Shown here: positions 13,256 to 22,461 of the stretch, one piece after another
Numbering within the stretch: position 1 is the stretch's first letter
Layout: each line of letters starts with the position of its first letter
NCBI GenBank assembly: GCA_003507475.1
Contig: DNVQ01000044.1
Location: 1-33,627, forward strand
Reading direction: 5' to 3'
Origin: Candidatus Moraniibacteriota bacterium
GTDB lineage: Bacteria > Patescibacteriota > Minisyncoccia > Moranbacterales > UBA9337
DNA: 33,627 nucleotides
Made by a program: the position numbers and the translations under genes
Notes under the pieces: model-generated
Told to the model about the DNA's origin: nothing
Seen by the model: only the letters and a program-made list of their open reading frames with translations
The model's database searches: none

Positions 13256-14383
13256 TTATTTAACTTCTGGAGCAACCTCAGGTGCTTCAATTGTCTGAGA
13301 GTTGCCTCCTTCATTATTAATTCCCAATTCTTGATCAAGTAGAGCCTTTAGTTCTTCTGCACTAACTGCTCCGTTTTTAAATTTATCATTAACAAATATT
13401 GCAGGTGTTCCGGAAATACCAAATTCAGTTGCTTCTTTTAGATCATTTTCTATCTTATCTTTATATTTCTCATCAGTCAAACATTGATTAAACTTAGAAA
13501 CATCCATTCTTAATTGAGTAGCATAACTGGTAAACATTCTATTGTCTGTTTGCTTTGGATCGCCCCAAATTTTTTGATTAGCAAAAAGCTTATCACCGTA
13601 TTCCATAAACTTTCCCTGCTCATTGGCACATTCAGCCGCCATAGCTGCTGCTTTTGCCCTAGGGTGAATTGATTCCAAGGGAAGATTTTTAAATACAAAT
13701 TGAACTTTATCACCGTATTCCTTCACTACTTCGCTTACGGTTTTTTGGAATAACTGACAATAAGGACATTGAAAATCTGAATATTCAACTAATTTGACCT
13801 TAGCATCATCTGGTCCAAATTTTATTGCATTTTCTCCAATAACCGGAGTTTGAAGATATTTACCTACAGGCAGACCAGCTTTGGCTGAATCCATAAAATA
13901 TTTACCATTTTTTTCAACAAAAATTGCTTGAGCCTGTCCGAAAAGCTCAGTATCTTCAACTTCTTTTCCAAAAACAAAAGCTGGCAATGATTTTATTCCA
14001 AACTCCTCAATCATTTTCTTTCCCTCTTCTGAGGAATAATCAACTTTATTGGAAAGCATAGTTGGCATTACCTTTCTCAAGGAAAGCATAATTTCATCAA
14101 CATTACACTCTTCACAATTGTCATCATTAATAACAGTTACATCAATCATTGGTTCCGGATAAGCTACCCAAGTTTTTCCATCTAACTGAAAAACATCTTT
14201 ATTATTAAGAACTTTCTGTGAAATTCCCCCACCCTTAATCAGTTGAGAAAAATCAACAAACAAACTCCCCACAAAAAGACCTGTCAATAAAATAACAAGG
14301 GAAGTTAAATTCTTCACTTTTTTATTTTCCAAGATATTGTTGTCAACCTCCTCCATTGTTTCAGTTTTGTTTTCTTCACTCAT
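13256..14383 (-). CDS. Membrane-anchored DsbA-like oxidoreductase with two thioredoxin-fold domains
   Basis: 375 residues. An N-terminal transmembrane segment (about 27-43) anchors it with the bulk outside. The first thioredoxin-like region has a C90-E-E-C93 pair and a cis-Pro context (GIKSLPAF, about 130-137). The second region is DsbA-like, with C206-P-Y-C209 in DFQCPYCQLF and cis-Pro in GISGTPAIF, and includes the helical insertion expected of DsbA/DSBA-like proteins (pfam-type thioredoxin_4). It probably forms or shuffles disulfides in exported proteins such as pilins or the Cys-containing surface proteins here. The protein ends in a low-complexity Glu/Pro tail. The downstream-facing partner at 14459 is probably cotranscribed. 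Confidence 0.85.
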   Translation of the reverse strand: MSEENKTETMEEVDNNILENKKVKNLTSLVILLTGLFVGSLFVDFSQLIKGGGISQKVLNNKDVFQLDGKTWVAYPEPMIDVTVINDDNCEECNVDEIMLSLRKVMPTMLSNKVDYSSEEGKKMIEEFGIKSLPAFVFGKEVEDTELFGQAQAIFVEKNGKYFMDSAKAGLPVGKYLQTPVIGENAIKFGPDDAKVKLVEYSDFQCPYCQLFQKTVSEVVKEYGDKVQFVFKNLPLESIHPRAKAAAMAAECANEQGKFMEYGDKLFANQKIWGDPKQTDNRMFTSYATQLRMDVSKFNQCLTDEKYKDKIENDLKEATEFGISGTPAIFVNDKFKNGAVSAEELKALLDQELGINNEGGNSQTIEAPEVAPEVK

Positions 14384-14458
14384 AAAATTTTACTATCACG
14401 TAAGCGCCTCCAGGCACCCCATATAGCAACCTTATTTAATTAAAAAATTTTAAATTAA

Positions 14459-14779
14459 TTATTCTACTCCCTCCTGAGGAGCACTCTCTTCAACTTTTAA
14501 ATCTTCCTGCGATTCTTGTTGCTTCTTGCTCTCTTCTATCATTTTTTTCTCTATTTCATTCAAATCATATCCCTGACTTCCGCCCGTAACCCTATAATCA
14601 CTAAAACCTATGCTAACCTTTTTTAGTGATTCAGCCTTTATCATTATCCCCAAAAGTAAGCCGATAATAAATATCAAAATAATTTCGGTGTGGTATTTTT
14701 TTCCTTTTTTTACGTTGGCATTGCCGGGCTCATCAACTATTTGAGCATCTTGAATATTACTTCTTTCTTGATCTTCCAT
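14459..14779 (-). CDS. Small single-pass membrane protein upstream of the DsbA-like gene
   Basis: 106 residues. Polar N terminus (about 1-30), one transmembrane helix (about 32-46, ILIFIIGLLLGIMI), a short extracytoplasmic stretch and a Glu/Gln-rich helical C terminus. It lies 75 bases upstream of the DsbA-like gene in the same direction, so a functional link is plausible. No family recognised. Confidence 0.65.
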   Translation of the reverse strand: MEDQERSNIQDAQIVDEPGNANVKKGKKYHTEIILIFIIGLLLGIMIKAESLKKVSIGFSDYRVTGGSQGYDLNEIEKKMIEESKKQQESQEDLKVEESAPQEGVE

Positions 14780-14923
14780 AAATTTTTATATTAAGATTTA
14801 TTCACTCGTTATATAAAGTACATTAAGTATAACAACTACATTAAATACCGCAATATTGACAATGTTTTTAGTTTATTGCATGAAAAAACAGTCTATTTTC
14901 GAACATTTGACTATGCTATTTTT

Positions 14924-14961
14924 TTGACGCTATTGACAAAAAGGTTTTAATATGCAAATAT
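14924..14961 (+). promoter_or_regulatory. Promoter region of the cold-shock gene
   Basis: Two overlapping readings: TTGACG-N18-TAATAT (14924-14953) and TTGACA-N17-AAATAT (14933-14961). Either gives a leader of about 100 bases before the csp ATG, a common arrangement for cold-shock genes. Confidence 0.5.
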
Positions 14962-15065
14962 TCATTCATACTCAGATCGGAACTGTAAGATAATAAAATC
15001 AAAGTCGAGTTTATCAAACAGTCCATTTAGATTTGAAATTAATAAACAAATTATCTTACAAAACG

Positions 15066-15269
15066 ATGAACAAAGGAAAAATTGCCCGTCTTGTTACCGA
15101 TAAAGGATTTGGATTTATAGCCCAAGAAGGTGAAGAAAAAGATCTTTTCTTCCATGTTTCTGGCCTACAAGGTGTAGAATTCAATGATCTTAAAGAGGGA
15201 GACGCAGTTATGTTTGAAGTTAAAGAGGGACCAAAAGGTCTTAATGCTGTAAATGTATCTTTAGCATAA
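15066..15269 (+). CDS. Cold-shock domain protein
   Basis: 67 residues from MNKGKIARLV. An in-frame ATG 11 codons upstream is rejected because CspA-type proteins start right at the first beta strand. RNP1 is KGFGFIA and RNP2 is DLFFHVS, both intact. It is a single OB-fold nucleic-acid chaperone that melts mRNA structure. It has a long leader and its own terminator. With the RRM protein it gives this organism at least two small RNA chaperones in one window. Confidence 0.95.
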   Translation: MNKGKIARLVTDKGFGFIAQEGEEKDLFFHVSGLQGVEFNDLKEGDAVMFEVKEGPKGLNAVNVSLA

Positions 15270-15281
15270 TAACAAGCGAAC

Positions 15282-15314
15282 AAAAAACATCTTGATTTAT
15301 CAGGATGTTTTTTT
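15282..15314. terminator. Terminator after the cold-shock gene
   Basis: ACATCtTGAT and ATCAgGATGT pair across a short loop, flanked by AAAAAA and TTTTTTT, so it can act in both directions. Confidence 0.85.
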
Positions 15315-15384
15315 GTTTGCTGTTTTTTTATAAAGACAACTTGCTGCAAATAACCTAAACACAAATTATTTAAAAAACAACAGA

Positions 15385-16539
15385 CTATTTCATATTGCTA
15401 ATAATTTCTAAAAATTTATTAGCTGACTTAGTCCAAGAAAACTTTTGAACCTGCTTAATTCTTCCAATTGAAAAACTTTCAGAAAAATCCTTGTCTAACA
15501 AAGATTCCCTCAAAGCCAAGGCGAGCTCATCGGGCCGAGTAGCATCTATAATTATTCCACCCTCTCCGATTATTTCTACCAAAGAAGAATTATTAGAAGC
15601 TATCACTGGAATGCCACATTTCATAGCTTCCAAAGGCGGAATACCAAATCCTTCAAAAAAAGAAGGATACACAAAAATTGAAGATAAATTATAAACATAA
15701 ACCTTGTCCTCATTTTCTATAAATTTAATCCACAAAATATCATCGCTATATCTTGAATTCATTATATTTTCCTTAATTTCCTTTGATTTCCACCCTTCTG
15801 AGCCAGCAATAATCAACTTATATCTATCCAATTCGTTATTTTTTTCCTCTCTTAAAATCTCATAAGCTTTCACAATTCCGATAATATTCTTTCTCGGCTC
15901 AAAAGTTCCCAAAAAAAGAATGAATTTAAAGGGAAGCTTATATTTCTCCTTTACCTCTAGTAACCTTGGATTGTTTCTATCGATCCTTCCCAATTCATCC
16001 GAAATCCCATTATAAATAACTTCTATTTTATTGGGATCAATTTTGTAAAAAGACAACAAATCTTCTTTTGTTGACCGGGAAACGGCTAAAATTTTAGATG
16101 CCTGGGCAATTAATTTTTTAGGATTGATAAAAACATGCCACAATCTTCTCTTGGATGAAAAAGATTCGGGAAAATATTCAAAAGAAAGATCATGGATTGT
16201 TAAAATTAATTTAGCCTCATTGGAAAGTGCTATGAAATTCAAATTTGGCATAAAAAATAAATTCACCCCTCCCAGCAATTTGTCTATTTTGGGCCAATTA
16301 AAATACCACAAAAATAAATTTAATATTTTATTGGGAAAATAAAATCTTTTTACAGTTACATTTTTGTATTTCTTAATCCAACTTAAGTCTATTTTTGATT
16401 TTTTCCAAGAATTCAAAAAAAGGATATAATTATTAGTTGTATCCCCCTTGAAAATTTTATCTAAAAAATTTATACTGTATTCTTCTACCCCAGTCCTCCT
16501 GCCCTCGGATAGACACCTAATATCCACACCTATTTTCAT
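15385..16539 (-). CDS. Family 4 glycosyltransferase
   Basis: 384 residues, GT-B fold. N-terminal MKIGVDIRCLSEGRRTGVEEY, mid-region LTIHDLSFEYFPESFS and ILAVSRSTKEDL, and the C-terminal nucleotide-sugar site with LGTFEPRKNI and the FFEGFGIPPLEAMKCGIPVIAS motif holding the conserved EX7E-type glutamates. It builds a cell-surface polysaccharide from nucleotide sugars in the cytoplasm. It lies in a run of surface-glycan genes with the Wzz-like protein and a membrane GT2. Confidence 0.93.
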   Translation of the reverse strand: MKIGVDIRCLSEGRRTGVEEYSINFLDKIFKGDTTNNYILFLNSWKKSKIDLSWIKKYKNVTVKRFYFPNKILNLFLWYFNWPKIDKLLGGVNLFFMPNLNFIALSNEAKLILTIHDLSFEYFPESFSSKRRLWHVFINPKKLIAQASKILAVSRSTKEDLLSFYKIDPNKIEVIYNGISDELGRIDRNNPRLLEVKEKYKLPFKFILFLGTFEPRKNIIGIVKAYEILREEKNNELDRYKLIIAGSEGWKSKEIKENIMNSRYSDDILWIKFIENEDKVYVYNLSSIFVYPSFFEGFGIPPLEAMKCGIPVIASNNSSLVEIIGEGGIIIDATRPDELALALRESLLDKDFSESFSIGRIKQVQKFSWTKSANKFLEIISNMK

Positions 16540-16586
16540 ATACGATAATAATTATTTTTACGGCTATAAATTATATCATATTTAAA

Positions 16587-17171
16587 CTATTTCAGATAGT
16601 GTCTTATTAAGACCGCCCAACTTCCCAAAAAGATACCCAAGGCCAAGAGTATTCCCATCAGCTTATCTAAATCCAATTTATAGTTGTCCACCATTGGAGA
16701 GCTAACTAAAACCTTGAACCATTGAGGGTTTTTTTGCTCTTCATTTAATTGGGATATATTATCATTTAATATATTATCTATTGCTTGAGTTATTTTAACA
16801 GCTTGATTTTTTTCGTCAATTATAAATGAGACTCTGACCATCTGCGAAGACAGTCTTTCGGCTTTTAACTTTTCAAATGAAATTCCATCAACCTCTGTTA
16901 GAATTTCATTTTGTATAACTTTAGATCCCAACCAACGCACCAATGTATCAGCAAATCGTTCATCTGCCTGAAGCCTGTAAAATTCATCATATCTGTAATC
17001 TGTAGTATCTTTTTGATAATTTGTGCGAGTAACATTTAAATTCAGTTCTGCCTTATATTTATCTTCCACAATAAAATAAAAAGAAATCCCAATCGCAAGA
17101 GTTAAAATAAGCGTTCCTAAAAACAATTTGTAGTTGCTCTTAAATATTTTTAAATATTCTTTTAATTCCAT
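16587..17171 (-). CDS. Wzz-like polysaccharide chain-length protein
   Basis: 194 residues with two transmembrane helices, about 17-35 and 169-187, around an extracytoplasmic domain. This is the topology of Wzz/polysaccharide co-polymerase proteins. The region RTNYQKDTTDYRYDEFYRLQADERFADTLVRWL follows the family pattern after the first helix. There is no tyrosine-kinase domain. It would set polymer length or assist export alongside the neighbouring glycosyltransferases. Confidence 0.75.
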   Translation of the reverse strand: MELKEYLKIFKSNYKLFLGTLILTLAIGISFYFIVEDKYKAELNLNVTRTNYQKDTTDYRYDEFYRLQADERFADTLVRWLGSKVIQNEILTEVDGISFEKLKAERLSSQMVRVSFIIDEKNQAVKITQAIDNILNDNISQLNEEQKNPQWFKVLVSSPMVDNYKLDLDKLMGILLALGIFLGSWAVLIRHYLK

Positions 17172-17310
17172 ACTATTTTAGAAATAATTTTAAATTTTAA
17201 ATTTTGAATCAATATCAAATGACTTAATGACCGAATAAATTTCAAAAAATATTACCGTGAAAATTCCTACATATCTACAATTATGGATTCTAAATTAGAA
17301 ATTCTCATTC

Positions 17311-17338
17311 TTAATTCTTAATTCATAATTCTTAATTC
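17311..17338. repeat. Heptamer array, 4 copies (TTAATTC)
   Basis: TTAATTC, TTAATTC, ATAATTC, TTAATTC ending 2 bases before the stop codon of the membrane GT2. Same unit family as 1864-1891. The rest of the 17172-17340 spacer shows no gene. Confidence 0.8.
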
Positions 17339-17340
17339 AC

Positions 17341-19020
17341 CTACTTATCCTTTGGCGTCACCCAAAATTCAGTAAAATATTTTTTAATTAAAATTCTTGT
17401 TTGCGAATCTATGGCTGGCATTGCACCCAAGGTGGGGGCAATTATGGGAATCAGCAACCATTGAAAAAACATATTGAGGTATTTCCAGCGAGAATATTTA
17501 GCCGGTCTCTCTGGCATCAAAATAAAGCTTAGAGACATAGATATTACCAGCCCCAACATTGCCAAACTCATCAATCCTCGAGTTATAAATGGCAGATTAT
17601 GCGCCAAGACGCTTTCATTAAATTCGCTTCCTCCAAAAATAAGAGGCATCCACCCCAAAAAAGCGAGAATAAAAGGCGCCGTAGCCCAGGAATGATGACC
17701 CTCGAGCATTTCAAAAACAATATGCAGCTTTTTAGATAACTTAATTTTTTTGTTTTTCCAGATAGAGCGCATGATGATCGGAAAATTTTCAATTCCGTAA
17801 GCCCAGCGACGTTTTTGGAAATATTGATTTTTGATGGTTTGCCAATAAGTTTTGGCTAACACTGCATCCAAAGAAATCGGCAAATAAATAGGAGTCACTT
17901 GATAATCACCATTATAATAAGAAAAACACTTCCAGTAAATTATTGAATCTTCGCTGATCATATTAACCGGCCAAAAATCAACATTAACCAAAGTTGCAAA
18001 AGGCTCGCTATGCGATGAAAAAGTCACCATTTCTTTTCTGGTGCTTTGAAACATATGCCAAAAAGAAGAGCTAGTCACAATCACTCGCACAAAGGCGTTG
18101 GTATCCCATAAATTGTTATGATACATCGGTATCGGCTGATATGATCTTTGGAGTCTTTTGGGGTCAATTATGTAGTTATAAGTAAGCGCCGCAAAATACT
18201 CACTGTGGCATACACTATCGCAATCAAAATTAGAAAAGATAACTTTTTCCAAATCCACATTTCTTTCCTCCAGATACTTCTTGAGTTCTCTGGCCGCAAA
18301 CGTGGCATTAGAAGCCTTACACTTCATCTCCCCATCAGCCACGATATGGGTAGTAACCAAGAAATCACGAAACACACCCTTAAATTTATTTTTCAAATAA
18401 TTAACTTTTTCCAATCGTGATGCCTCATTTTCACGCTCCTCTGTGGCCAGCAATATTATTATCTGCTTATTGGGAAAGTTGCTATTTTCTATAGCTCTCA
18501 TGGTCGGCTCAATAACTGATGCCGGTTCCCCAGCTGTTGGCAACATAACCACATGGATAATTTTTCTCCAATCAAGTATTTCAGACTCTTTTCCTTTTAG
18601 TTTAGACACCTCTTTACATTCTAATTTCAGTGATTGTATCTCTTTTTTTATTTTTCTTTTCTCAGAAAAAGTCACATCCTCCGACAAAGTCTTTTTTAAA
18701 TCTCCTATTCTATCTGATAATATTTTTAAATAATTCTCTGGATTACCGATGTTTTGACACCTTCTCCACCAATCAGTTCTTTTGCCCCTAACTAACTTAC
18801 GATAAGCCGAAACTGAATAAGTTGAGATAAAAATTGTTCTATGTATCCAATAGATATCAAACATTATGATGAAAACAGATATCCATACGGGTAGGAGAAA
18901 GGAAAGGATGGGCATTCCAATTAAAGTCGACCAAGTTAAAATACCAGGTATCACTTCAAGGATCCTTTGTGTTTTTTTATCTTTTTCTTCTTTAGGATAT
19001 GGACTGGGAAAATTAAACAT
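17341..19020 (-). CDS. Membrane-bound processive-type family 2 glycosyltransferase
   Basis: 559 residues. Two N-terminal transmembrane helices (about 24-60), a Lys/Glu-rich helical insert (about 100-150), a GT-A catalytic domain, and about three or four C-terminal helices from 437 on. Catalytic signatures: DCD (266-268), ED in SEDSII (357-358) and QKRRW (402-406), the D, DxD, ED, QxxRW set of cellulose-synthase-like enzymes. It probably polymerises and extrudes a surface glycan. The gene is followed by the Wzz-like gene in the same direction. Confidence 0.9.
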   Translation of the reverse strand: MFNFPSPYPKEEKDKKTQRILEVIPGILTWSTLIGMPILSFLLPVWISVFIIMFDIYWIHRTIFISTYSVSAYRKLVRGKRTDWWRRCQNIGNPENYLKILSDRIGDLKKTLSEDVTFSEKRKIKKEIQSLKLECKEVSKLKGKESEILDWRKIIHVVMLPTAGEPASVIEPTMRAIENSNFPNKQIIILLATEERENEASRLEKVNYLKNKFKGVFRDFLVTTHIVADGEMKCKASNATFAARELKKYLEERNVDLEKVIFSNFDCDSVCHSEYFAALTYNYIIDPKRLQRSYQPIPMYHNNLWDTNAFVRVIVTSSSFWHMFQSTRKEMVTFSSHSEPFATLVNVDFWPVNMISEDSIIYWKCFSYYNGDYQVTPIYLPISLDAVLAKTYWQTIKNQYFQKRRWAYGIENFPIIMRSIWKNKKIKLSKKLHIVFEMLEGHHSWATAPFILAFLGWMPLIFGGSEFNESVLAHNLPFITRGLMSLAMLGLVISMSLSFILMPERPAKYSRWKYLNMFFQWLLIPIIAPTLGAMPAIDSQTRILIKKYFTEFWVTPKDK

Positions 19021-19032
19021 ATTTTAAATTTA

Positions 19033-19389
19033 TTAGAAATAATTTACTAAAATCACTGAACCGCTTGCCACGCTTATTCCCAACTGAACAATAAATGTTG
19101 TTAAGGATAGAATATGTGAAAGCATTCTTTCTTTTTTTGAAAAAAAATAAATTGCCAGACACAAATTAATTAAAGCGAAAAATAATCCTATAGCAGGAAT
19201 AAGAAAAACTTGGTTACTTTCACCCATTAAGTCCACCCCCAAATAAACGTTATAGTGCAATATTATAAGATTATTTAATTTTTCAATAAAATAAAATAGA
19301 AAAGAAAAATTTAAAATATTAATAATTATTGAAAATATAAATAAAGTCAACAAAAGCTTATTTTTAAAAAATTCCTTAATTTCCTGCAT
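19033..19389 (-). CDS. Small multi-pass membrane protein
   Basis: 118 residues, mostly hydrophobic: a helix at about 13-34, a second at about 58-84 and a third at about 92-115. The N terminus is short and charged (MQEIKEFFKNK). It sits 11-12 bases from each neighbour (regulator-like gene upstream, membrane GT2 downstream), so it belongs to the glycan operon. Function unknown. Confidence 0.65.
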   Translation of the reverse strand: MQEIKEFFKNKLLLTLFIFSIIINILNFSFLFYFIEKLNNLIILHYNVYLGVDLMGESNQVFLIPAIGLFFALINLCLAIYFFSKKERMLSHILSLTTFIVQLGISVASGSVILVNYF

Positions 19390-19400
19390 CTTATTTGGGA

Positions 19401-20009
19401 TTATTTTTTCAAGATAGAAACCATCTGCTTTATTTTAGGCAATTTGCTAAAATAAATTTCATGCGGTTCCTTGAAAATGTTGATTAAAAATCTATCCAGC
19501 ATATTTAATCGATAAGTCAATTCTTCTGCCGTTAAAAGCATGTACCGAATCTCCTTGCCAACTTCGGCCTCTAGATGATTAATAAGAGTTTTTAGTTTAG
19601 TCCTACTTGCATTATCAATAACCAAAAGAAGATCCAATTTCCCTTTAGCATAATTCATAAAAACGCCAGTTGTGACAACTAATTTTACATCTCCAACCTT
19701 TTTGACGTTACTCAGACTGCTACATTGGGGAAAAATATCAGACTTAATAACCAATCTTTCAATTTCTTGATAAAAAGGAAAGGATATATTTGTTTGATAA
19801 TATTTTTTACCTTTTTTATTTTTTTCCTTTACGAATCCGGCTTTCTTAAAGGCACTTAGCTCCTTTCGGGTTTCCGATGAGTTAATAATATTCCTACTCA
19901 CAATATCAGAAAAAGAGTATTCGTGACTATTATTCAAAATAAAAAAACGCATCATTCTGGCCCTCGATTTTGAACCAAACAATATTTCTAAAACTTGCAC
20001 TGAAGACAT
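19401..20009 (-). CDS. Winged-helix protein with nucleotidyltransferase-like domain
   Basis: 202 residues. Residues about 5-75 form a winged-helix DNA-binding domain (LFGSKSRARMMRFFILN, then ETRKELSAFKKAGFVKEKNKKGKKYY as recognition helix and wing). The C-terminal part (about 100-200) resembles the small nucleotidyltransferase fold seen in MNT-type proteins (KGKLDLLLVID), but the GSxxxG and paired Asp motif is not complete, so catalysis is doubtful. It is the first gene of the glycan cluster and could regulate it. Assignment is tentative. Confidence 0.6.
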   Translation of the reverse strand: MSSVQVLEILFGSKSRARMMRFFILNNSHEYSFSDIVSRNIINSSETRKELSAFKKAGFVKEKNKKGKKYYQTNISFPFYQEIERLVIKSDIFPQCSSLSNVKKVGDVKLVVTTGVFMNYAKGKLDLLLVIDNASRTKLKTLINHLEAEVGKEIRYMLLTAEELTYRLNMLDRFLINIFKEPHEIYFSKLPKIKQMVSILKK

Positions 20010-20227
20010 ATTTTATAGAATTAACCAATTAAAACTTAAAACCTCCTCCAAGCTATAGTTTAATACCAAAGGGATAAAAAGTAAATATTTGGTAAAAATC
20101 ACAGTTTAAAGGAAGCAAACATCAATTAAACCTTATTTTAAAAAACCTCCAATAAAAAACATTATTAAAAAAATAATGATGCTTAAACTAAACTATACTT
20201 TTCAATTCACAATTGAGGCAAAAATGT

Positions 20228-20719
20228 CTAATTTTTATTTATTTTATTCTGATGAAAAATCAAAAAATCATTTAAAGCTTCTTTTTGCTCGGGCACAATA
20301 TTTAATCTATCTATTTCTCCCTTACTCAAATCAATCCATTCTGCTATTAATGATTTATTTGAAATATTTATATCTCCCTCCACAGTTCCGTAAAAATAGG
20401 ATGTTTTTTTTATAAAATTATCAGATATGTTATAAAAATAAATATTAAAATATGAACACTCCCCCAATTCGCACTCTAAGCATTTCTTTACCTCTCTACT
20501 AATAACTTCTCTTGAATCATCATTATCATCCAAATTTCCAGAAGGAATCATCCATTCTTCTTCAATCACATCTTCTTTGACAATATTGTTATTGGGAGAC
20601 AATTTTATTTTATCATCTTTGAGCTCTTCCGTCTTTTTTTCTTCACATCTTTTAATAAGAAGAATTTTATTCTCCTTGTTAACTATAATAAAACAAACGG
20701 TGCTAACTAGTTTGATCAT
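20228..20719 (-). CDS. Nudix-fold protein with degenerate Nudix box
   Basis: 163 residues. The N-terminal strand TVCFIIVNKENKILLIKR, the WMIPSGNL loop and the following REVISREVKKCLE helix place it in the Nudix superfamily. The canonical box G-x5-E-x7-REUxEExGU is broken: the expected EE pair is KK (REVKKCLEC) and the first Glu is Asp. These residues bind the catalytic metal, so it is probably not an active hydrolase and may bind nucleotides instead. Residues 28-55 hold an unusual Asp/Glu/Lys-rich insertion before the WMIPSG strand. Confidence 0.7.
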   Translation of the reverse strand: MIKLVSTVCFIIVNKENKILLIKRCEEKKTEELKDDKIKLSPNNNIVKEDVIEEEWMIPSGNLDDNDDSREVISREVKKCLECELGECSYFNIYFYNISDNFIKKTSYFYGTVEGDINISNKSLIAEWIDLSKGEIDRLNIVPEQKEALNDFLIFHQNKINKN

Positions 20720-20749
20720 AATTTCAATAAAATATTTTTGAAAATTAAT

Positions 20750-21307
20750 TTAAACGGTCAGTATTTCCTGCTCCTTTTTTTCTCTCATTTCGTCTATTTT
20801 TTTATTGTATTCATTAATCACCTCTTGCAATCTCTCCTTACCTCTAAACTTATCATCTTCCGCAATTTCTCCATTTTTTTCTAATTCCTGTATTTCGCGC
20901 CAAATATCTTCTCTAATATTTCTCACCGATATTCTTGCTTCCTCCGCTTTTTTATTAAGTATTTTTACTAACTCCATTCGCCTCTCCTCATTTAGGGCAG
21001 GTATACTGATTCTTATGACTTCGCCATCGTTATTGGGCGTTAAATTCAAATCTGAAATTTTAATAGCTGTCTCAATACTACTCAAAGTGTCTCTTCCCCA
21101 AGGTTGGATAAGCAAAGTCCTTGGCTCAGGAACATTTATGTTAGCTATTTGCTTTAAGGGAGTTTTTGTTCCATAATAATCCACTAATAAATCTTCAACC
21201 AGGGAGGGATTGGCCCTTCCAGTTCTTATTTTAGACATTTCAAATTTGAAATGTTCCATAGCTCCATCCAAATCTTTTTTCTTATCCTCTATTATTTTTT
21301 TATACAT
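20750..21307 (-). CDS. frr: Ribosome recycling factor
   Basis: 185 residues, the standard RRF length. Conserved segments: KIRTGRANPSLVEDLLVDYYGTKTPL (about 26-51), VPEPRTLLIQPWG (about 59-71), then the long C-terminal helices NIREDIWREIQELEKNGEIAEDDKFRGKERLQ. With EF-G it splits post-termination ribosomes. It overlaps nothing and is 7 bases downstream of the BNR lipoprotein gene, so they are probably cotranscribed. No Shine-Dalgarno is visible. Confidence 0.97.
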   Translation of the reverse strand: MYKKIIEDKKKDLDGAMEHFKFEMSKIRTGRANPSLVEDLLVDYYGTKTPLKQIANINVPEPRTLLIQPWGRDTLSSIETAIKISDLNLTPNNDGEVIRISIPALNEERRMELVKILNKKAEEARISVRNIREDIWREIQELEKNGEIAEDDKFRGKERLQEVINEYNKKIDEMREKKEQEILTV

Positions 21308-21314
21308 ATATTTT

Positions 21315-22364
21315 TTATTTAAAACTTCTTAATCCTGAATAAATAATATTTACATCATTATAATCAAAAACAATTTTAGATATCAGTTTTCCGGTATTTA
21401 ACTGATAAGTTGACCAATTCTTTCCGCCATCAACAGATTTATAAATTGCCTGAGCTGCGCTATAAAGTATTTCTTGCGAATTTTTGGGATTCACAGATAC
21501 TGATCTGATAGGAAATCCTTTGGATGTGTCCAATACACCTATTTCTTCTAAATTTTCACCACCGTTATGACTTCTAAAGATACCATTGTCTGTTCCTATA
21601 TAGAGCCCTCCATCATTTTCACCCACTCCCATAGAATAAATCTTTCCCATTTTAATTTTTTCATCCAATATTTTTCCCTCTATTACTTTAAAATTTCCAC
21701 CATTACTATCGGAAGACAATATTTGCTTTTCATAAACCAAAAAATAAATATTATTATCCACCCCTCCTCCAAAAATAATTTTTGCAACTGGTCCGTTAGC
21801 TTTAAAAATACTTCTCCAACTTTTTCCCCCATCAACAGTTCTCAAAATAGCACCTGCGGAAGTTCCTATATATAAAACGTTGGGATTTTTCTTATCCATA
21901 GTCAAAGAAATAATAACTGTGCCATCTGCCGGTTCAGTGTAAATCTCCTCCCATTCTTCTCCATAATTATCAGTTCTATAAATTTTTCCGCGCTCCTTAT
22001 AAACGCCTGAGGCAAATATATTATTTGGGCTAAAATAATTTACAGCTATACCATAGACATTATTGGCTGGAAATTTTAATTTTTCCCAATTATCTGATCC
22101 ATTTTTCGAAACAACTACTCCTTTATCCTTTGTTCCCAAGTAAATACGACTACTATCCACAGGGTCAATAACCAAATCCAACACATCAACCTTTGATATA
22201 TTTTGCTTATCGTTAACTTTATTTTTTAATTCCCAGCTTATACCCCCATCAGATGATTTTAGCGTTCCTCCCGTTTCCCCTGATGAACCCCCTCCTGTCA
22301 GGGAACACCCAGAAAAAAATATCACAAAAAATAATACAACCCAAAACTTTAAGTAGTTTTTCAT
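21315..22364 (-). CDS. BNR/YCF48-like beta-propeller lipoprotein
   Basis: 349 residues. Signal peptide with lipobox FSGC (Cys 20), so a lipid-anchored surface protein. The mature part has repeated Asp-box blades: SSDGGISW, SKNGSDNW, RTDNYGEEW, TVDGGKSW, SHNGGENL, SVDGGKNW, spaced about 45-50 residues, enough for a six- or seven-bladed sortilin/YCF48-type propeller. Such proteins assemble or bind other proteins or glycans; no catalytic residues are evident. It is a close upstream neighbour of frr. Confidence 0.85.
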   Translation of the reverse strand: MKNYLKFWVVLFFVIFFSGCSLTGGGSSGETGGTLKSSDGGISWELKNKVNDKQNISKVDVLDLVIDPVDSSRIYLGTKDKGVVVSKNGSDNWEKLKFPANNVYGIAVNYFSPNNIFASGVYKERGKIYRTDNYGEEWEEIYTEPADGTVIISLTMDKKNPNVLYIGTSAGAILRTVDGGKSWRSIFKANGPVAKIIFGGGVDNNIYFLVYEKQILSSDSNGGNFKVIEGKILDEKIKMGKIYSMGVGENDGGLYIGTDNGIFRSHNGGENLEEIGVLDTSKGFPIRSVSVNPKNSQEILYSAAQAIYKSVDGGKNWSTYQLNTGKLISKIVFDYNDVNIIYSGLRSFK

Positions 22365-22461
22365 ACTGCAAAAATTAAAAAATATTATTCCAATTATTTA
22401 ATTTGATTATATTACAATCATAAAAAAAATTCAATGAATTTAAAAATATACAAAATTTTCC

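Noticed and set aside
20176..20415. 79-codon plus-strand frame at the Nudix gene end
   Set aside because: Composition is that of antisense of the Nudix gene; no homology-like features. The 20010-20227 spacer holds no supported gene.
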